Both the position numbers and the translations under genes were made by a program. Below are positions 9,231-18,289 of a DNA stretch of 64,000 nucleotides, piece by piece. The stretch covers positions 17,552 to 81,551 of the forward strand of contig JANQKG010000003.1 in NCBI GenBank assembly GCA_028281235.1, given 5' to 3'. This DNA is from Afifellaceae bacterium. Its GTDB lineage: Bacteria; Pseudomonadota; Alphaproteobacteria; Rhizobiales; Afifellaceae. Under the pieces are notes generated by a model, which was not told the origin of the DNA, did no database searches, and saw only the letters and a program-made list of their open reading frames with translations. Position 1 is the first letter of the stretch. Each line of letters starts with the position of its first letter.

Positions 9231-10202
9231 TCAGCGGCTTTCGTCGCTAAGGTCGATGCCGAATAGACGCGAAGGCGTCCGCTGACTCATCTGACGCAGG
9301 GCGTCATCGCCGATGCCGCACGATTGCAACATGACGAGCAGTTCGCGGAACGCTTCCACCGGCGGCGCGAGCACGATCGCGCCGCTGTCGCTGGACAGCA
9401 CCACGCTTGACGGATCGGTGGCCTTGATCGTCGCTACGACGTCAGCCAGGTCGACCAGCGCGAAGCGATGATATTCCGCATCGATCATGGTCTGGGGCAA
9501 TTGCGTGGCGTGGCTGAGCACGAAGAAGGAGAATTCGATTGTCGCGCCAAGCGAGACAACTTCCGCGGCGGTGTCACGCGACAGATAGGATGCCGGCACG
9601 AGAACCCTCTCCACTCCGCGACTGCACGCCTCTTCGACGATCCGGACATGCTCATGGTCGTGCAGATGGCCCGTGTTGAACACAACGTCCCGTTCGCTGC
9701 ACAGATCCATGATCTCGCCAAGCTCGCCGGGCAATTCGCCGCGATCGGGAACCGACAGGCAGGTTTCCAGATAGGCAGGACTGCGGCCCTCCGCGCGGCC
9801 GACGAAGTCTGTGTGGTGGCAAGGCAGGGACACGAACCGCGCCCCGCCGCCATAGCCCATGCTGATCGCGGTGCGCACCGTCCGAGCCGTAACGCCGCCG
9901 ACATAAGGTTCCAGGATGATGCCGCCGAACGCTTCGACGCCGAGATGGCCAAGCTCGATATTGACCAGATCGGCAAGACCCGACGTGTTGGCAAACACGT
10001 CCATGATGCCGATCGCCCGCATCCGGGCCGCGGCGGCACTGCGAACCGCCTCGAATGCGGTGACGCTGCGCCGGTTGATGTGCGGCGCGCAATGAACGTG
10101 GCTGTCGATGGCACCAACGAGCAGCTCCATGCCGGCGAGGCCGGCAGCGCGTTGGGACGCTCCGGCTGTCTCGATCCGCTGATCGTCCTCATGCACGGCC
10201 AC
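9231..10202 (-). CDS. DUF6282 / metal-dependent amidohydrolase-like protein
   Basis: A 323-residue protein with a TIM-barrel amidohydrolase look: DSHVHCAPH near residue 33 resembles the HxH metal motif after the first strand. LPCHHTDF, NTGHLHDHEH and SSDSGA could supply further ligands. This matches the little-characterised DUF6282 group found beside hydantoinase-type genes. The start is ATG 10202. It lies upstream of the dipeptide importer in the same direction and is divergent from the M20 peptidase. A hydrolase for a cyclic or substituted amide is plausible, but the substrate is unknown. Confidence 0.75.
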   Translation of the reverse strand: MAVHEDDQRIETAGASQRAAGLAGMELLVGAIDSHVHCAPHINRRSVTAFEAVRSAAAARMRAIGIMDVFANTSGLADLVNIELGHLGVEAFGGIILEPYVGGVTARTVRTAISMGYGGGARFVSLPCHHTDFVGRAEGRSPAYLETCLSVPDRGELPGELGEIMDLCSERDVVFNTGHLHDHEHVRIVEEACSRGVERVLVPASYLSRDTAAEVVSLGATIEFSFFVLSHATQLPQTMIDAEYHRFALVDLADVVATIKATDPSSVVLSSDSGAIVLAPPVEAFRELLVMLQSCGIGDDALRQMSQRTPSRLFGIDLSDESR

Positions 10203-10488
10203 GGTCAGAGCTTTCGGTCAGGCGCGGCGGCCCGTCAACACGCGCGTGCCCGCGGCGCCGGGCAGGTCTGCCGATCGGTGCCTCGCTGCAACGGCGCCCG
10301 AACGCCGGGGGCCGTGAGGTCTCTGCCCGCACGTGCCGCGTGAGCCCGATCACCCGAGATTATATTCGTTCCGCCACTCATGATAACGGCCGCGCTTGGC
10401 AGCCGACCAGCGCTTCTCCTATCAGTCGCGCCATGGCCACCAACGGGCGGCGCGCTGCGCAATGGCCAGCACTCTGAGAGGAAAGCAA

Positions 10489-11904
10489 TTGAGCCACAGC
10501 CAGGACGAGGCGCTGCAGATGGTCCTGGCCCGCGTCGACACCCAGGAACATGAGAGCCGCCAACGTTTGCTGGACTTGCTGCGCATCCCCAGCGTCAGCG
10601 CCGACCCCAGCCGGCTCGACGATTGCCGCCACGCCGCGGAGTTTGTGTGTAACGCCCTCAAGGCACTCGGCTTCGATATCGGCCTGCGCGAGAGCGGCGG
10701 CCAGCCATTCGTCGTCGGCTCGCATCCGGGGCCCCGGAACGGGGTGAAGCAGCCACGTGTTCTCATCTACGGCCATTACGACGTCCAGCCGCCTGATCCG
10801 GTGGCTCTATGGACCAGCCCGCCATTCGAACCGCGGATCGCCGAGGGGCCGAACGGCCCGCAAGTGTTCGCGCGAGGCGCGTCCGACAACAAGGGCCAGC
10901 TCGTTTCCTGGATCGAGGCGCTGCGTGCTTATGTCGAGGAGTTTGGCGAACCCCCGCTTCCGGTTTGCGTGCTGGTGGAAGGAGAAGAGGAGGTCGGCAG
11001 CCCGAACCTCGGCACGTTCCTCGCTGACCATGCGGGCGAGCTCGCCGCGGACATCGCGATCGCCAATGACGCAAGCATGTGGGATGTGGGGACGCCAGCG
11101 CTGGTGACCACGCTGCGGGGCATGGTCTACGCCCAGATCGATCTGACCGCGGCATCGTGCGACCTTCATTCTGGTCTTTACGGCGGCCTTGCGGTCAATC
11201 CATTGACGGTTCTGGTCAGGATTCTGGCCGATCTGCACCAGGCGGACGGGAAGGTGACGCTGCCGGGCTTCTATGAAGGCGTCGCGGAGCCGCCGGCCGC
11301 GGAGCGGCAGCGACTGGAGGCGCTCGGCTTCGATGTCGAGGGCTATCTCGGCGATGTCGGCCTGCGCCATCCGACCGGTGAGGCCGAATACGGCCCGCTT
11401 GAGCGGATCTGGCTGCGCCCGACCGCAGAAATCAACGGCATCTGGGGCGGCTACACTGGCGAAGGCAGCAAGACGGTCATTCCTGCCCAAGCCCATGCCA
11501 AGGTCTCCTTCCGTCTCGTGCCGGGACAGAATCCCGCAACGATCGCCAGCGCGCTTGAGACCTTCGTGCGCGATCGGCTTCCTGAGGATGTCGGCGTCAG
11601 CATAACGATCCATTCGGCATCGCCCGCCACGACGATCGATGCGCAGAGCCAGTTCGTCGATGCGGCCAGGCGGGCGATGGGTGACGAATTCGGCCGGGAG
11701 CCGGTGCTGGCCGGGTCCGGCGGCACTCTGCCGGTCATCGAAGGCATCCGCAAAGCCCTGGACATCCCGGCGCTGCTCTACGGCTGGGCGCAAAATGACG
11801 ACAATGCGCACAGCCCCGACGAAAAGTTCGAGCTCACTTGCCTGCAACGTGGGGCACGCTGCCATGCACGCGTTCTAGACGGGCTCGCCCGCATGACCAT
11901 TTAG
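10489..11904 (+). CDS. M20-family dipeptidase/carboxypeptidase-like metallopeptidase
   Basis: A 471-residue di-zinc M20 peptidase, closest in layout to cytosolic dipeptidases. It has YGHYDVQP (first metal His), FARGASDNKGQ (bridging Asp), EGEEEVGSPN (catalytic Glu pair) and DNAHSPDEKFE near the C-terminus, with an inserted dimerisation domain between. I take TTG 10489 as start because GAGAGG precedes it by about 7 nt; an in-frame ATG at 10462 is an alternative with a weaker site. It heads a rightward operon with HyuA and HyuB, so it may process the opened product or a peptide precursor. It is not a HyuC/AllC-type amidase, whose motifs differ. Confidence 0.88.
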   Translation: MSHSQDEALQMVLARVDTQEHESRQRLLDLLRIPSVSADPSRLDDCRHAAEFVCNALKALGFDIGLRESGGQPFVVGSHPGPRNGVKQPRVLIYGHYDVQPPDPVALWTSPPFEPRIAEGPNGPQVFARGASDNKGQLVSWIEALRAYVEEFGEPPLPVCVLVEGEEEVGSPNLGTFLADHAGELAADIAIANDASMWDVGTPALVTTLRGMVYAQIDLTAASCDLHSGLYGGLAVNPLTVLVRILADLHQADGKVTLPGFYEGVAEPPAAERQRLEALGFDVEGYLGDVGLRHPTGEAEYGPLERIWLRPTAEINGIWGGYTGEGSKTVIPAQAHAKVSFRLVPGQNPATIASALETFVRDRLPEDVGVSITIHSASPATTIDAQSQFVDAARRAMGDEFGREPVLAGSGGTLPVIEGIRKALDIPALLYGWAQNDDNAHSPDEKFELTCLQRGARCHARVLDGLARMTI

Positions 11905-11991
11905 CGGCGTTTCCTGGCTGGATCGGACGACCTCCGACCGCGCGCCGGCGGAGCGGCGACCGGGCGAATCCTCCGCACGAGGTAGGACAAA

Positions 11992-14037
11992 ATGGTAACG
12001 CGCATTGGAGTGGACATAGGCGGCACCTTCACCGATCTGGTCGTCTATGACGACCGGAGCGAACGGGTGTTCGAAGGCAAGGTGCCGACGCGGCCGGGCG
12101 CGCCGGAACAGGGGGTCATCGATGTCATAAAGACCCATGTGCCGCAGGAACTCGTCGAGCGGGCAAGCTACTTCCTGCACGGCACAACGGTGGGCCTGAA
12201 CGCGCTGCTGGAACGACGCGGCGCGAAGGTGGGCCTGATCTGCACCGCCGGGCTGCGCGATGTGCTCGAGATCAGGCGCGGCGATCGCGCCGAGATGTAC
12301 AACCCCTTCTGGAAGGTGCCGGAACCGCTCGTCCCGCGCTATCTGCGCATCGGCATAGAGGAGCGCATGCGCGCCGACGGCGAGGTGCATCGGCCGCTCG
12401 CTCGCGAAAGCGTTTCCCAGGCGGTGGCAGAGTTGCGCGCGAAAGGTGTCGACAGCATCGCCGTCTGCCTGATGAACGCCTACGCCAATCCGACCCATGA
12501 GCTGGCCGTCGGCGCGATCATCGCCGAGCAGGGCTTTGAGGGCGTGATCTCGCTGTCGCACCAGGTCTCGGGCGAATACCGTGAGTACGAGCGCACCTCG
12601 ACCACGGTCATCGACGCCTTCGTACGCCGCCGCATGGCCGACTATCTTGAGCGCCTGGAGGCAGCGCTTCAGGGTCTGGGCTTTTCCGGACAATGCCTGA
12701 TCACGCGCTCCGGCGGCGGGTCGATGACCTTCGCCGAAGCCACCGAGCGGCCCTTCGAGACGATCATGTCCGGCCCTGTGGCCGGTGCGCAGGGGGCGGC
12801 GAAGCTCGCCCAGAAACGCGATGTCGATCTTCTCATCACAGCCGATGTCGGTGGCACGAGCTTCGACACGACCCTTATCGTCGACGGCGCGCCGGCCGTT
12901 CTTTACGAGGGCGAGGTCGACGGCATGCCTGTGCAGACGCCATGGGTTGACGTCCGCTCGATTGGTTCGGGCGGCGGCTCCATCGCGCAGATCGATGCCG
13001 GCGGCCTAATGCAGGTCGGCCCGGACAGCGCCGGCGCCGAGCCCGGCCCGGCCACCTATGGCAAGGGCGGCACAAGGCCGACGACGACAGATGCGGCAGC
13101 CTATCTGGGCATGCTGGGTCCAGCCGTCCTCGCCTCCGGCATCAGGCTCGACGTCGACCTGGCGCAGAAGGCGCTGGCGACCGTGGCGACCGGGCTCGGC
13201 AAGAGTGAGGAAGAAATTGCCAAGGGCATCTTGCGCATTGCCGCATCGTCCATGGCGAACGCGATGCGCGAGATCACCGTAGAAAAGGGTCTCGACCCGC
13301 GCCAGATGCTGCTGATGCCGTTCGGCGGCGCCGGACCGCTGATGACGACGCTCCTGGCCGACGAACTGCATATATCGCGGGTCATCGTACCGCCGCTTGC
13401 GGGCAACTTCTCGGCTCTCGGCTTGCTTGGCGCCGACATGGTCCAGTCTGCGGCGCGCTCGGCGATTCTGCCGCTCGACGAGGCCGGGCTTAAACGCGCC
13501 TCAGACGTGCTTGCCGAACTTCAGAAAGTCACCGAGCGCCGGTCAGACAAGGACGGCCCGGATATCGTCGCCACGCTTAGTGCACGGCTTGACCTGCGCT
13601 TCCGTGGCCAGGAGCACAGCCTGTCGATCGACGTGGAAAGCGAAGGCGGCCGCATCACCGAAGCGGCAGAAGAGATCGCCGAGAGGTTCAAGAAGCAGTA
13701 TCTGCGCGCGTTCGGCTCAGTGCTGCGCCAGCCGGTCGAGATCATCTCGGTGCGCGCCAGCCGGACGGTTGCACTGCCCGAAATCGGTGATGCGGACATT
13801 GTCGGCGCACGCACCGATGCGGAGCCGGTGTCTTCATGGAACGCCTATTCGTTTGCTTCGGGCGAGAGGATGGACTTCGCCGTCTTGCCGCGCGGGGCGA
13901 TCATTGATCCGGTCGCCGGTCCGGTGATCGTCACGGAGGCGACGTCCACGTTTTATGTCGACCGTGGCTGGCGGATCGCGCCGGCGCCGAGCGGGGAGCT
14001 GATGATGACAAAGGACAGGACCAGCACCGATGACTGA
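11992..14037 (+). CDS. hyuA: Hydantoinase/oxoprolinase subunit A (HyuA)
   Basis: This 681-residue protein of the HyuA family starts with RIGVDIGGTFTDLVVYD (phosphate-1 motif) and carries ADVGGTSFDTTLI and SIGSGGGSIAQID. It ends with the hydantoinase_A C-terminal beta domain. With HyuB it should catalyse ATP-dependent opening of a cyclic amide such as 5-oxoproline or an N-methylated hydantoin. It overlaps HyuB by 8 bp and lies 87 bp after the M20 gene. Unlike the fused copy at the left edge, subunits here are separate genes. Substrate is not determinable from sequence. Confidence 0.92.
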   Translation: MVTRIGVDIGGTFTDLVVYDDRSERVFEGKVPTRPGAPEQGVIDVIKTHVPQELVERASYFLHGTTVGLNALLERRGAKVGLICTAGLRDVLEIRRGDRAEMYNPFWKVPEPLVPRYLRIGIEERMRADGEVHRPLARESVSQAVAELRAKGVDSIAVCLMNAYANPTHELAVGAIIAEQGFEGVISLSHQVSGEYREYERTSTTVIDAFVRRRMADYLERLEAALQGLGFSGQCLITRSGGGSMTFAEATERPFETIMSGPVAGAQGAAKLAQKRDVDLLITADVGGTSFDTTLIVDGAPAVLYEGEVDGMPVQTPWVDVRSIGSGGGSIAQIDAGGLMQVGPDSAGAEPGPATYGKGGTRPTTTDAAAYLGMLGPAVLASGIRLDVDLAQKALATVATGLGKSEEEIAKGILRIAASSMANAMREITVEKGLDPRQMLLMPFGGAGPLMTTLLADELHISRVIVPPLAGNFSALGLLGADMVQSAARSAILPLDEAGLKRASDVLAELQKVTERRSDKDGPDIVATLSARLDLRFRGQEHSLSIDVESEGGRITEAAEEIAERFKKQYLRAFGSVLRQPVEIISVRASRTVALPEIGDADIVGARTDAEPVSSWNAYSFASGERMDFAVLPRGAIIDPVAGPVIVTEATSTFYVDRGWRIAPAPSGELMMTKDRTSTDD

Positions 14038-15766
14038 GGATATCGTTGCACACAGAGCGGCCCCATCGGCGGCGCGCGGCGCCGATGCCGACCCGATCAC
14101 CACGCAGGTCGTCCGCCACGCGCTGAACTCTGCCGCCGACCAGATGAAGCGCGCGCTGATCCGCACGGCGTTCTCACCGGTAATCTACGAGGTGCTCGAT
14201 TTCGCCGTGGCGATCTATGACAGGGATTACCGCTTGCTGGCGCAGGCCCCGAGCCTGCCGCTGTTCATGGGGACGCTCAACTCCTGCGTTTCGGAAGCGG
14301 TGAGCGCAGCCGGCGGCATCGAAGCGCTCGAGCCCGGCGACGTGCTGATCTACAACTGGCCCTACGGTACGGGTTCGCATCCCCAGGACGTGGCCACCGT
14401 GATGCCGGTCTATGTCGATGACGAGCTCATCGGCTACACCGCCGCAAAGGGTCACTGGCTCGATATCGCCGCCAAGCACCCCTATTGCACCGATACGACC
14501 GACGTCTTCCAGGAAGGTGTCATCTATCCGGGCCTCAAGATCTGCCGGCGCGGCGAACTGGACGAACAGCTAGCGCAGCTGGTGATCTGCAACAGCCGCG
14601 TGCCGGACATGATCGAGGGTGACATGAAGGCCCAGATCGTCGCCGTGAATACCGGAGCCCGTGCCTTCGAAGCGGTGGTGCGCCGCTTCGGCATCGCCAG
14701 TTTCTGGGACTGCGTCGAGCACATGTTCGACCATGGCGAAGCGATCGTTCGCAGCTTCTTCGAGCGCATGGCCGACGGCCGCTATGTCGGCGAGGGCGTG
14801 GCGGACAATGACGGCATCAGCGACGACCGGATCCGATTCCCGGTGGCCGTCGAGATCGCCGGATCGGACGTCACTATCGACTTCACCAGGGTTCCGGACC
14901 AATTGAGCGGACCGATGAACGCCCCGGCCCCCTCGGCTGTCTCGGCGAGCCGCGTCGCCATCTCGATGCTCGCCGGCTGCGGCGAGGCGCCCAATGAAGG
15001 CCATTTCCGGCCCATCACGGTGCTGACGCGGCCCGGTTCAATGTTCCACCCGCTTCCGCCAGCGCCGACCTTCCTGTACGGACTGCCCTCCTTGCAATCC
15101 ATCGAGGTGATTTACCACGCCATCGCCCAAAGCATGCCGGGCGCGGTGCCGGCCTGCAGCGGCGGCTGCATCGTCGGCATGACCTATTGGGGTCGGCGCG
15201 AAGCAAGCGGCGAGTCATGGGCGGACGGTTCGCCGCACCCGGTTGGCCAGGGCGCTTGGGACGGCGGCGACGGCGGCACCATGCTGCACATCTCGGAGTC
15301 CGCGACGCGGTTTTCGCCCGCCGAGATCTGGGAAGCCAAGAATCCTTGGATCGTGGAGAAGCTCGAACTTGCGACCGATTCCTGCGGGCCGGGGCAGTAT
15401 CGCGGTGGGCTGGGCGTCGATTTCGTGTTCCGCATGCTCGAAGATGTTCATATCACCGCGGCGATGGACAGGTCGCAGACCAATCCATGGGGCCTTTCCG
15501 GCGGCGGCGAAGCCCGGCCCAACAGTGCCGCGGTAACCTATTCCGACGGCAGACGCGAGACCTTCTCCAAGGCGACCGACTATGTCGTGCCCAAGGGCGC
15601 TCTGTTGGAGTTATTCTGTGGCGGCGGCGGCGGCTTCGGTCCACCCGAAAAACGGGAACGACAACGCATTGCCGCCGACCTCCGCGACGGCTTCGTCACA
15701 TCGGACTACGTCAAGCGGCATTATCCGCATGCCGCTGATGTCAGCCCCGACGAGGCGCCAGGCTAG
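14030..15766 (+). CDS. hyuB: Hydantoinase/oxoprolinase subunit B (HyuB)
   Basis: A 578-residue HyuB-family subunit, partner of the preceding HyuA. The N-terminal ITTQVVRHALNSAADQMKRA and FSPVIYEVLDFAVAIYD, central GSHPQDVATVMPVYVDDEL and GHWLDIAAKHPY, and C-terminal DSCGPGQYRGGLGVDFVF and GLSGGGEA all follow the family. The ATG at 14030 overlaps the hyuA stop, so translation is probably coupled. It is the last gene of the operon; the next 750 bp hold no gene. Confidence 0.92.
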   Translation: MTEDIVAHRAAPSAARGADADPITTQVVRHALNSAADQMKRALIRTAFSPVIYEVLDFAVAIYDRDYRLLAQAPSLPLFMGTLNSCVSEAVSAAGGIEALEPGDVLIYNWPYGTGSHPQDVATVMPVYVDDELIGYTAAKGHWLDIAAKHPYCTDTTDVFQEGVIYPGLKICRRGELDEQLAQLVICNSRVPDMIEGDMKAQIVAVNTGARAFEAVVRRFGIASFWDCVEHMFDHGEAIVRSFFERMADGRYVGEGVADNDGISDDRIRFPVAVEIAGSDVTIDFTRVPDQLSGPMNAPAPSAVSASRVAISMLAGCGEAPNEGHFRPITVLTRPGSMFHPLPPAPTFLYGLPSLQSIEVIYHAIAQSMPGAVPACSGGCIVGMTYWGRREASGESWADGSPHPVGQGAWDGGDGGTMLHISESATRFSPAEIWEAKNPWIVEKLELATDSCGPGQYRGGLGVDFVFRMLEDVHITAAMDRSQTNPWGLSGGGEARPNSAAVTYSDGRRETFSKATDYVVPKGALLELFCGGGGGFGPPEKRERQRIAADLRDGFVTSDYVKRHYPHAADVSPDEAPG

Positions 15767-15855
15767 GCAACGTCGGCGCATGCGAGCACGGTTCGCGCTT
15801 CGAAAGCATGACGAAACCACGGCTTAGAATGTGATCAACGATAGGGAAAAGCGTG

Positions 15856-15873
15856 GAAACGCTTTCGCGTTTC
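15856..15873 (+). terminator. Hairpin downstream of hyuB (candidate terminator)
   Basis: Perfect 7-bp stem (GAAACGC / GCGTTTC) around a TTTC loop, about 90 bp after the hyuB stop. No T-run follows, so it is not a standard intrinsic terminator. The symmetric AACGC half-sites could also be a LacI-type operator. Confidence 0.3.
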
Positions 15874-16073
15874 TCCCGCCGAGGTCTGCATGGCCACCGA
15901 CGGCCTCCTCGCCGCAGCAGCCCTAGGTTATCGGCTCAGCAAATCGTATCCAAATACGTGCTGAAGCGCGTTGGATTCCTGCGAGGTGTTTTCGGGGTGC
16001 TTGCGGTAGACGGCGCAGCGATTATGGCGCCGTCCGCACCAGCGGCCAAAAGGCTGGCAGGTTATCTCTTAAT

Positions 16074-16365
16074 TTCAGTGTGTTGAGTGGGGTCTTCGAT
16101 TGTCGGCGACAGCCACCGAAAGCAGTCATTCCCACTCGATGATCGTGGCTCGCCGTAACACTTTGATTTAAAGGGCGAATATTTTTCTGCGAGCTGCTGG
16201 CATCCGGCGTTTAGATAGTCAGATTTCTCGGCTGTTGATTCCAAAGGGAGATTCGCCCGATCCGGCGAAAGCGAGGTGTCGACGACTATCGTAGTCGATC
16301 GGTCGATCCACCGAGCCTGCCCCCCGGTCAGCGCTGTCCGCTGTTCGAGAAAAACACCGTCAGAG
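16074..16365 (-). repeat. Dispersed IEWE-type repeat, copy R1 (putative recombination site)
   Basis: First of three related direct repeats. The core TCATTCCCACTCGATGATC is at 16126-16144. On the minus strand it reads Ile-Ile-Glu-Trp-Glu-stop, like the conserved C-terminus of GMP synthase (guaA), whose 3' end is a known insertion site for genomic islands. Left of the core, about 50 bp (from TTCAGTGTGTTGAGTGGG) match copy R3. Right of it, about 240 bp match copy R2, including GAAAGCGAGGTGTCGACGAC. An imperfect inverted repeat (TGAGTGGG / CCCACTCG) spans the core. The attachment-site reading is inferred; no integrase is in the window. Confidence 0.65.
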
Positions 16366-16445
16366 CCGTTTCTGGTGCCAACGATAGCAAGGCTGAGTCA
16401 ACACATCAGAAGTGCGAGGGCACCGGGAGGGTGAATTGGGAGGAA

Positions 16446-16462
16446 CCGCCGAACATCGGCGG
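16446..16462 (-). terminator. Hairpin after the arabinoside-module permease (candidate terminator)
   Basis: Perfect 7-bp stem CCGCCGA / TCGGCGG with a 3-nt loop, about 55 bp past the leftward permease stop at 16517. There is no T-run on the minus strand, so termination would have to be weak or factor-dependent. Confidence 0.3.
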
Positions 16463-16516
16463 CCATCACGAGAACATCGTCGGCGTGGCCGCTGCATACC
16501 AAGCGTCGGCAGGTGC

Positions 16517-17347
16517 TTATCCCTTGATACCTGAGGAGATCATCACCGCTTCGGTCACGCGGCGCTGGAAGATCAGATAGGCCAGTGCCACCGGCATCGC
16601 CGCAAGCAGCGCCACTGCCATCAGGCGCGCATATTTGACCCCGAACACGTCGGTGACCTGGGTGATGCCCACCGGCACGGTCATCATGTCCTCGGTCGTC
16701 ACGATCAGAAACGGCCAGAGAAAGCTGTTCCAGGCCCCGATAAAGGTGATGATCGCCAGCGCGGTCGTGATCCCCCAGTTGAGCGGCAGGTAAAGTCTGA
16801 ACAGCAGCGTGTATTCTCCGCCGCCGTCGAGCACGACCGCTTCACGCATTTCCAGCGGCACGGCGTCGAAGAACTGTTTGTAGACGATGATCACGATCGG
16901 CACGATCAGCTGCGGAAGGATAATGCCTGCCCAAGTATTCACCAGGCCGAGATCGTTCATCAGGATGAACTGGCTAACGATCAGCGCCTGTGCCGGGATC
17001 ATGAAGCTGGCCAGGACGATGCCATAAAGAAGACGCCGGCCGGGAAAGCGCATCTGCGAGATCGCATAGGCGCACATCATTCCGGAGACGATCACGAGCC
17101 CGGTGATGATCAGCGATGTGCCGATCGAATTGAAATACCAGCGCGCGATCTGCGTGTTGAAGAGCGCATCGATATAGGCCGCCAGGTTGAACTCGTCGGG
17201 AAAAAGCCCCGCCTCCTCGCCGACCACCCTTTTCTCCGAGCGCAGCGATGTCGCCAGCGCCCAATAGAGCGGAAACACCCAGGCAAAGGCAGCCGCGACG
17301 CCCGCCGTCGTGAGCGCCAGGTTCTCGATCCGGCGCGCGCCCGTCAT
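16517..17347 (-). CDS. Sugar ABC transporter permease (MalG type)
   Basis: A 276-residue permease of the carbohydrate CUT1 class. It begins MTGARRIENLAL, has about six membrane segments, and carries the EAA-like loop MREAVVLDGGGEYTLLFRLY. The ATG at 17347 overlaps the stop of the MalF-type gene (ATGA), which fixes the start despite a much longer open frame upstream. It is the last gene of the arabinoside operon. No ATPase gene accompanies this importer. Confidence 0.92.
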   Translation of the reverse strand: MTGARRIENLALTTAGVAAAFAWVFPLYWALATSLRSEKRVVGEEAGLFPDEFNLAAYIDALFNTQIARWYFNSIGTSLIITGLVIVSGMMCAYAISQMRFPGRRLLYGIVLASFMIPAQALIVSQFILMNDLGLVNTWAGIILPQLIVPIVIIVYKQFFDAVPLEMREAVVLDGGGEYTLLFRLYLPLNWGITTALAIITFIGAWNSFLWPFLIVTTEDMMTVPVGITQVTDVFGVKYARLMAVALLAAMPVALAYLIFQRRVTEAVMISSGIKG

Positions 17348-18228
17348 CGCCGCCCCACCACGCGCAGGAGCTGGAACTGAAGCACCGAGACCACCAGGAT
17401 CATGACGAATATGACCAGCGCGACCGCTGACGCATAGCCGCCGTGATTGAGCTGAAAGGCCTCCCGGTAGACCAGCAGCAACGGCACATAGGACGTGTTG
17501 AACGGGCCGCCTTGGCTCAGCAGATAGACCTGGTCGAAGATCTTGAGCTGCAGGATCAGCTGCAGCGTCAGAACCAGCACGGTAATCGGCCACAGCAAGG
17601 GCCACGTGATCTTGAAGAAGCGCTGGCGCTTCGTTGCCCCGTCGATGGCGGCCGCTTCGTAGAGTTCCGGCGGGATATTGCGCAGGCCCGCGATGAACAA
17701 AAGCACATTGAAGCCGTTGACCCACCAAATGGTCACAAAGGCGATCGTCGGCATCACCCAGAACGGATTGCGGAAGACCGAGACCGGTTCGCCCGTGAAA
17801 AGCGCGATGACGGGCTGCACGACCCCGAACTGGAAATCTGTGATCCAGATCCAGATCTGCGTGACGACCGAAACCGGCAATATGTACGGCAGGAAGAACA
17901 GCGCCAGAACGAAAGCCTGCCAGCGCCCTTTCAGGCTGTTGACGAGCAAGGCCATGCCGAGCGCCAGGGCCGTCGTCGGCACGACCGTCAGCAGAAGGAA
18001 ATAGGCGTTGTTGGAGACGGACGTATAGAACAGCCGGTCTGAAAGCAGGTTGCGGTAATTCTCCAACCCGATCCATTCGCCGTCGCCGATGAGGGGGCTA
18101 TCGGTGAAGCTGAGACGAATGACCTCGAGCGTCGGATAGGCGAAGACCAAAGCGAATGTCAGGACAAACGGTGCGACCAAGCTGGCAGCGATCAGCCCGT
18201 TCCTGCGCCGACTGCCGATAATGGCCAT
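17344..18228 (-). CDS. Sugar ABC transporter permease (MalF type)
   Basis: A 294-residue CUT1-class permease with six predicted membrane segments and the EAA loop PPELYEAAAIDGATKRQRFFKI. FTDSPLIGDGEWIGLENYRNL near residue 50 is typical of the periplasmic loop of this family. It pairs with the MalG-type gene, overlapping by 4 bp, and follows the binding-protein gene after a 61-bp gap that contains a hairpin. Confidence 0.92.
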   Translation of the reverse strand: MAIIGSRRRNGLIAASLVAPFVLTFALVFAYPTLEVIRLSFTDSPLIGDGEWIGLENYRNLLSDRLFYTSVSNNAYFLLLTVVPTTALALGMALLVNSLKGRWQAFVLALFFLPYILPVSVVTQIWIWITDFQFGVVQPVIALFTGEPVSVFRNPFWVMPTIAFVTIWWVNGFNVLLFIAGLRNIPPELYEAAAIDGATKRQRFFKITWPLLWPITVLVLTLQLILQLKIFDQVYLLSQGGPFNTSYVPLLLVYREAFQLNHGGYASAVALVIFVMILVVSVLQFQLLRVVGRR

Positions 18229-18253
18229 GGCTCGCCTGCCGCTTCAATTACCA

Positions 18254-18273
18254 CCGCGCCGCGTTTGGCGCGG
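18254..18273 (-). promoter_or_regulatory. Intercistronic hairpin between binding protein and permease
   Basis: Perfect 7-bp GC stem (CCGCGCC / GGCGCGG) with a 6-nt loop in the 61-bp gap between the sugar binding-protein stop and the permease start. There is no T-run. Such hairpins after binding-protein genes commonly protect the upstream mRNA and lower expression of the permeases. Confidence 0.5.
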
Positions 18274-18289
18274 CGGCTTGCTCAATCGC

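Larger units (their letters stand above)
15767..16516. other. 750-bp gene-free stretch between hyuB and the arabinoside module
   Basis: No convincing coding frame is present; the short frames here overlap a dispersed repeat and lack recognisable protein features. The stretch holds a hairpin at 15856-15873, the first copy of the dispersed IEWE-type repeat at 16074-16365, and a second hairpin at 16446-16462 just past the stop of the leftward sugar permease gene. Confidence 0.6.

Noticed and set aside
10306..10320. GGGGGCCGTGAGGTC occurs also near 57518
   Set aside because: A 15-bp GC-rich match without shared flanks or inverted ends; likely chance in this composition.
16126..16200. guaA C-terminal gene fragment
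   Set aside because: Only about ten residues (ending I-I-E-W-E) resemble GMP synthase, and the sequence beyond does not. It is better described as a recombination-site remnant than a pseudogene.
15853..16244. Small frames in the hyuB-permease gap
   Set aside because: They overlap the R1 repeat or a hairpin, have no clear ribosome-binding site or homology, and do not stay open in the other repeat copies.
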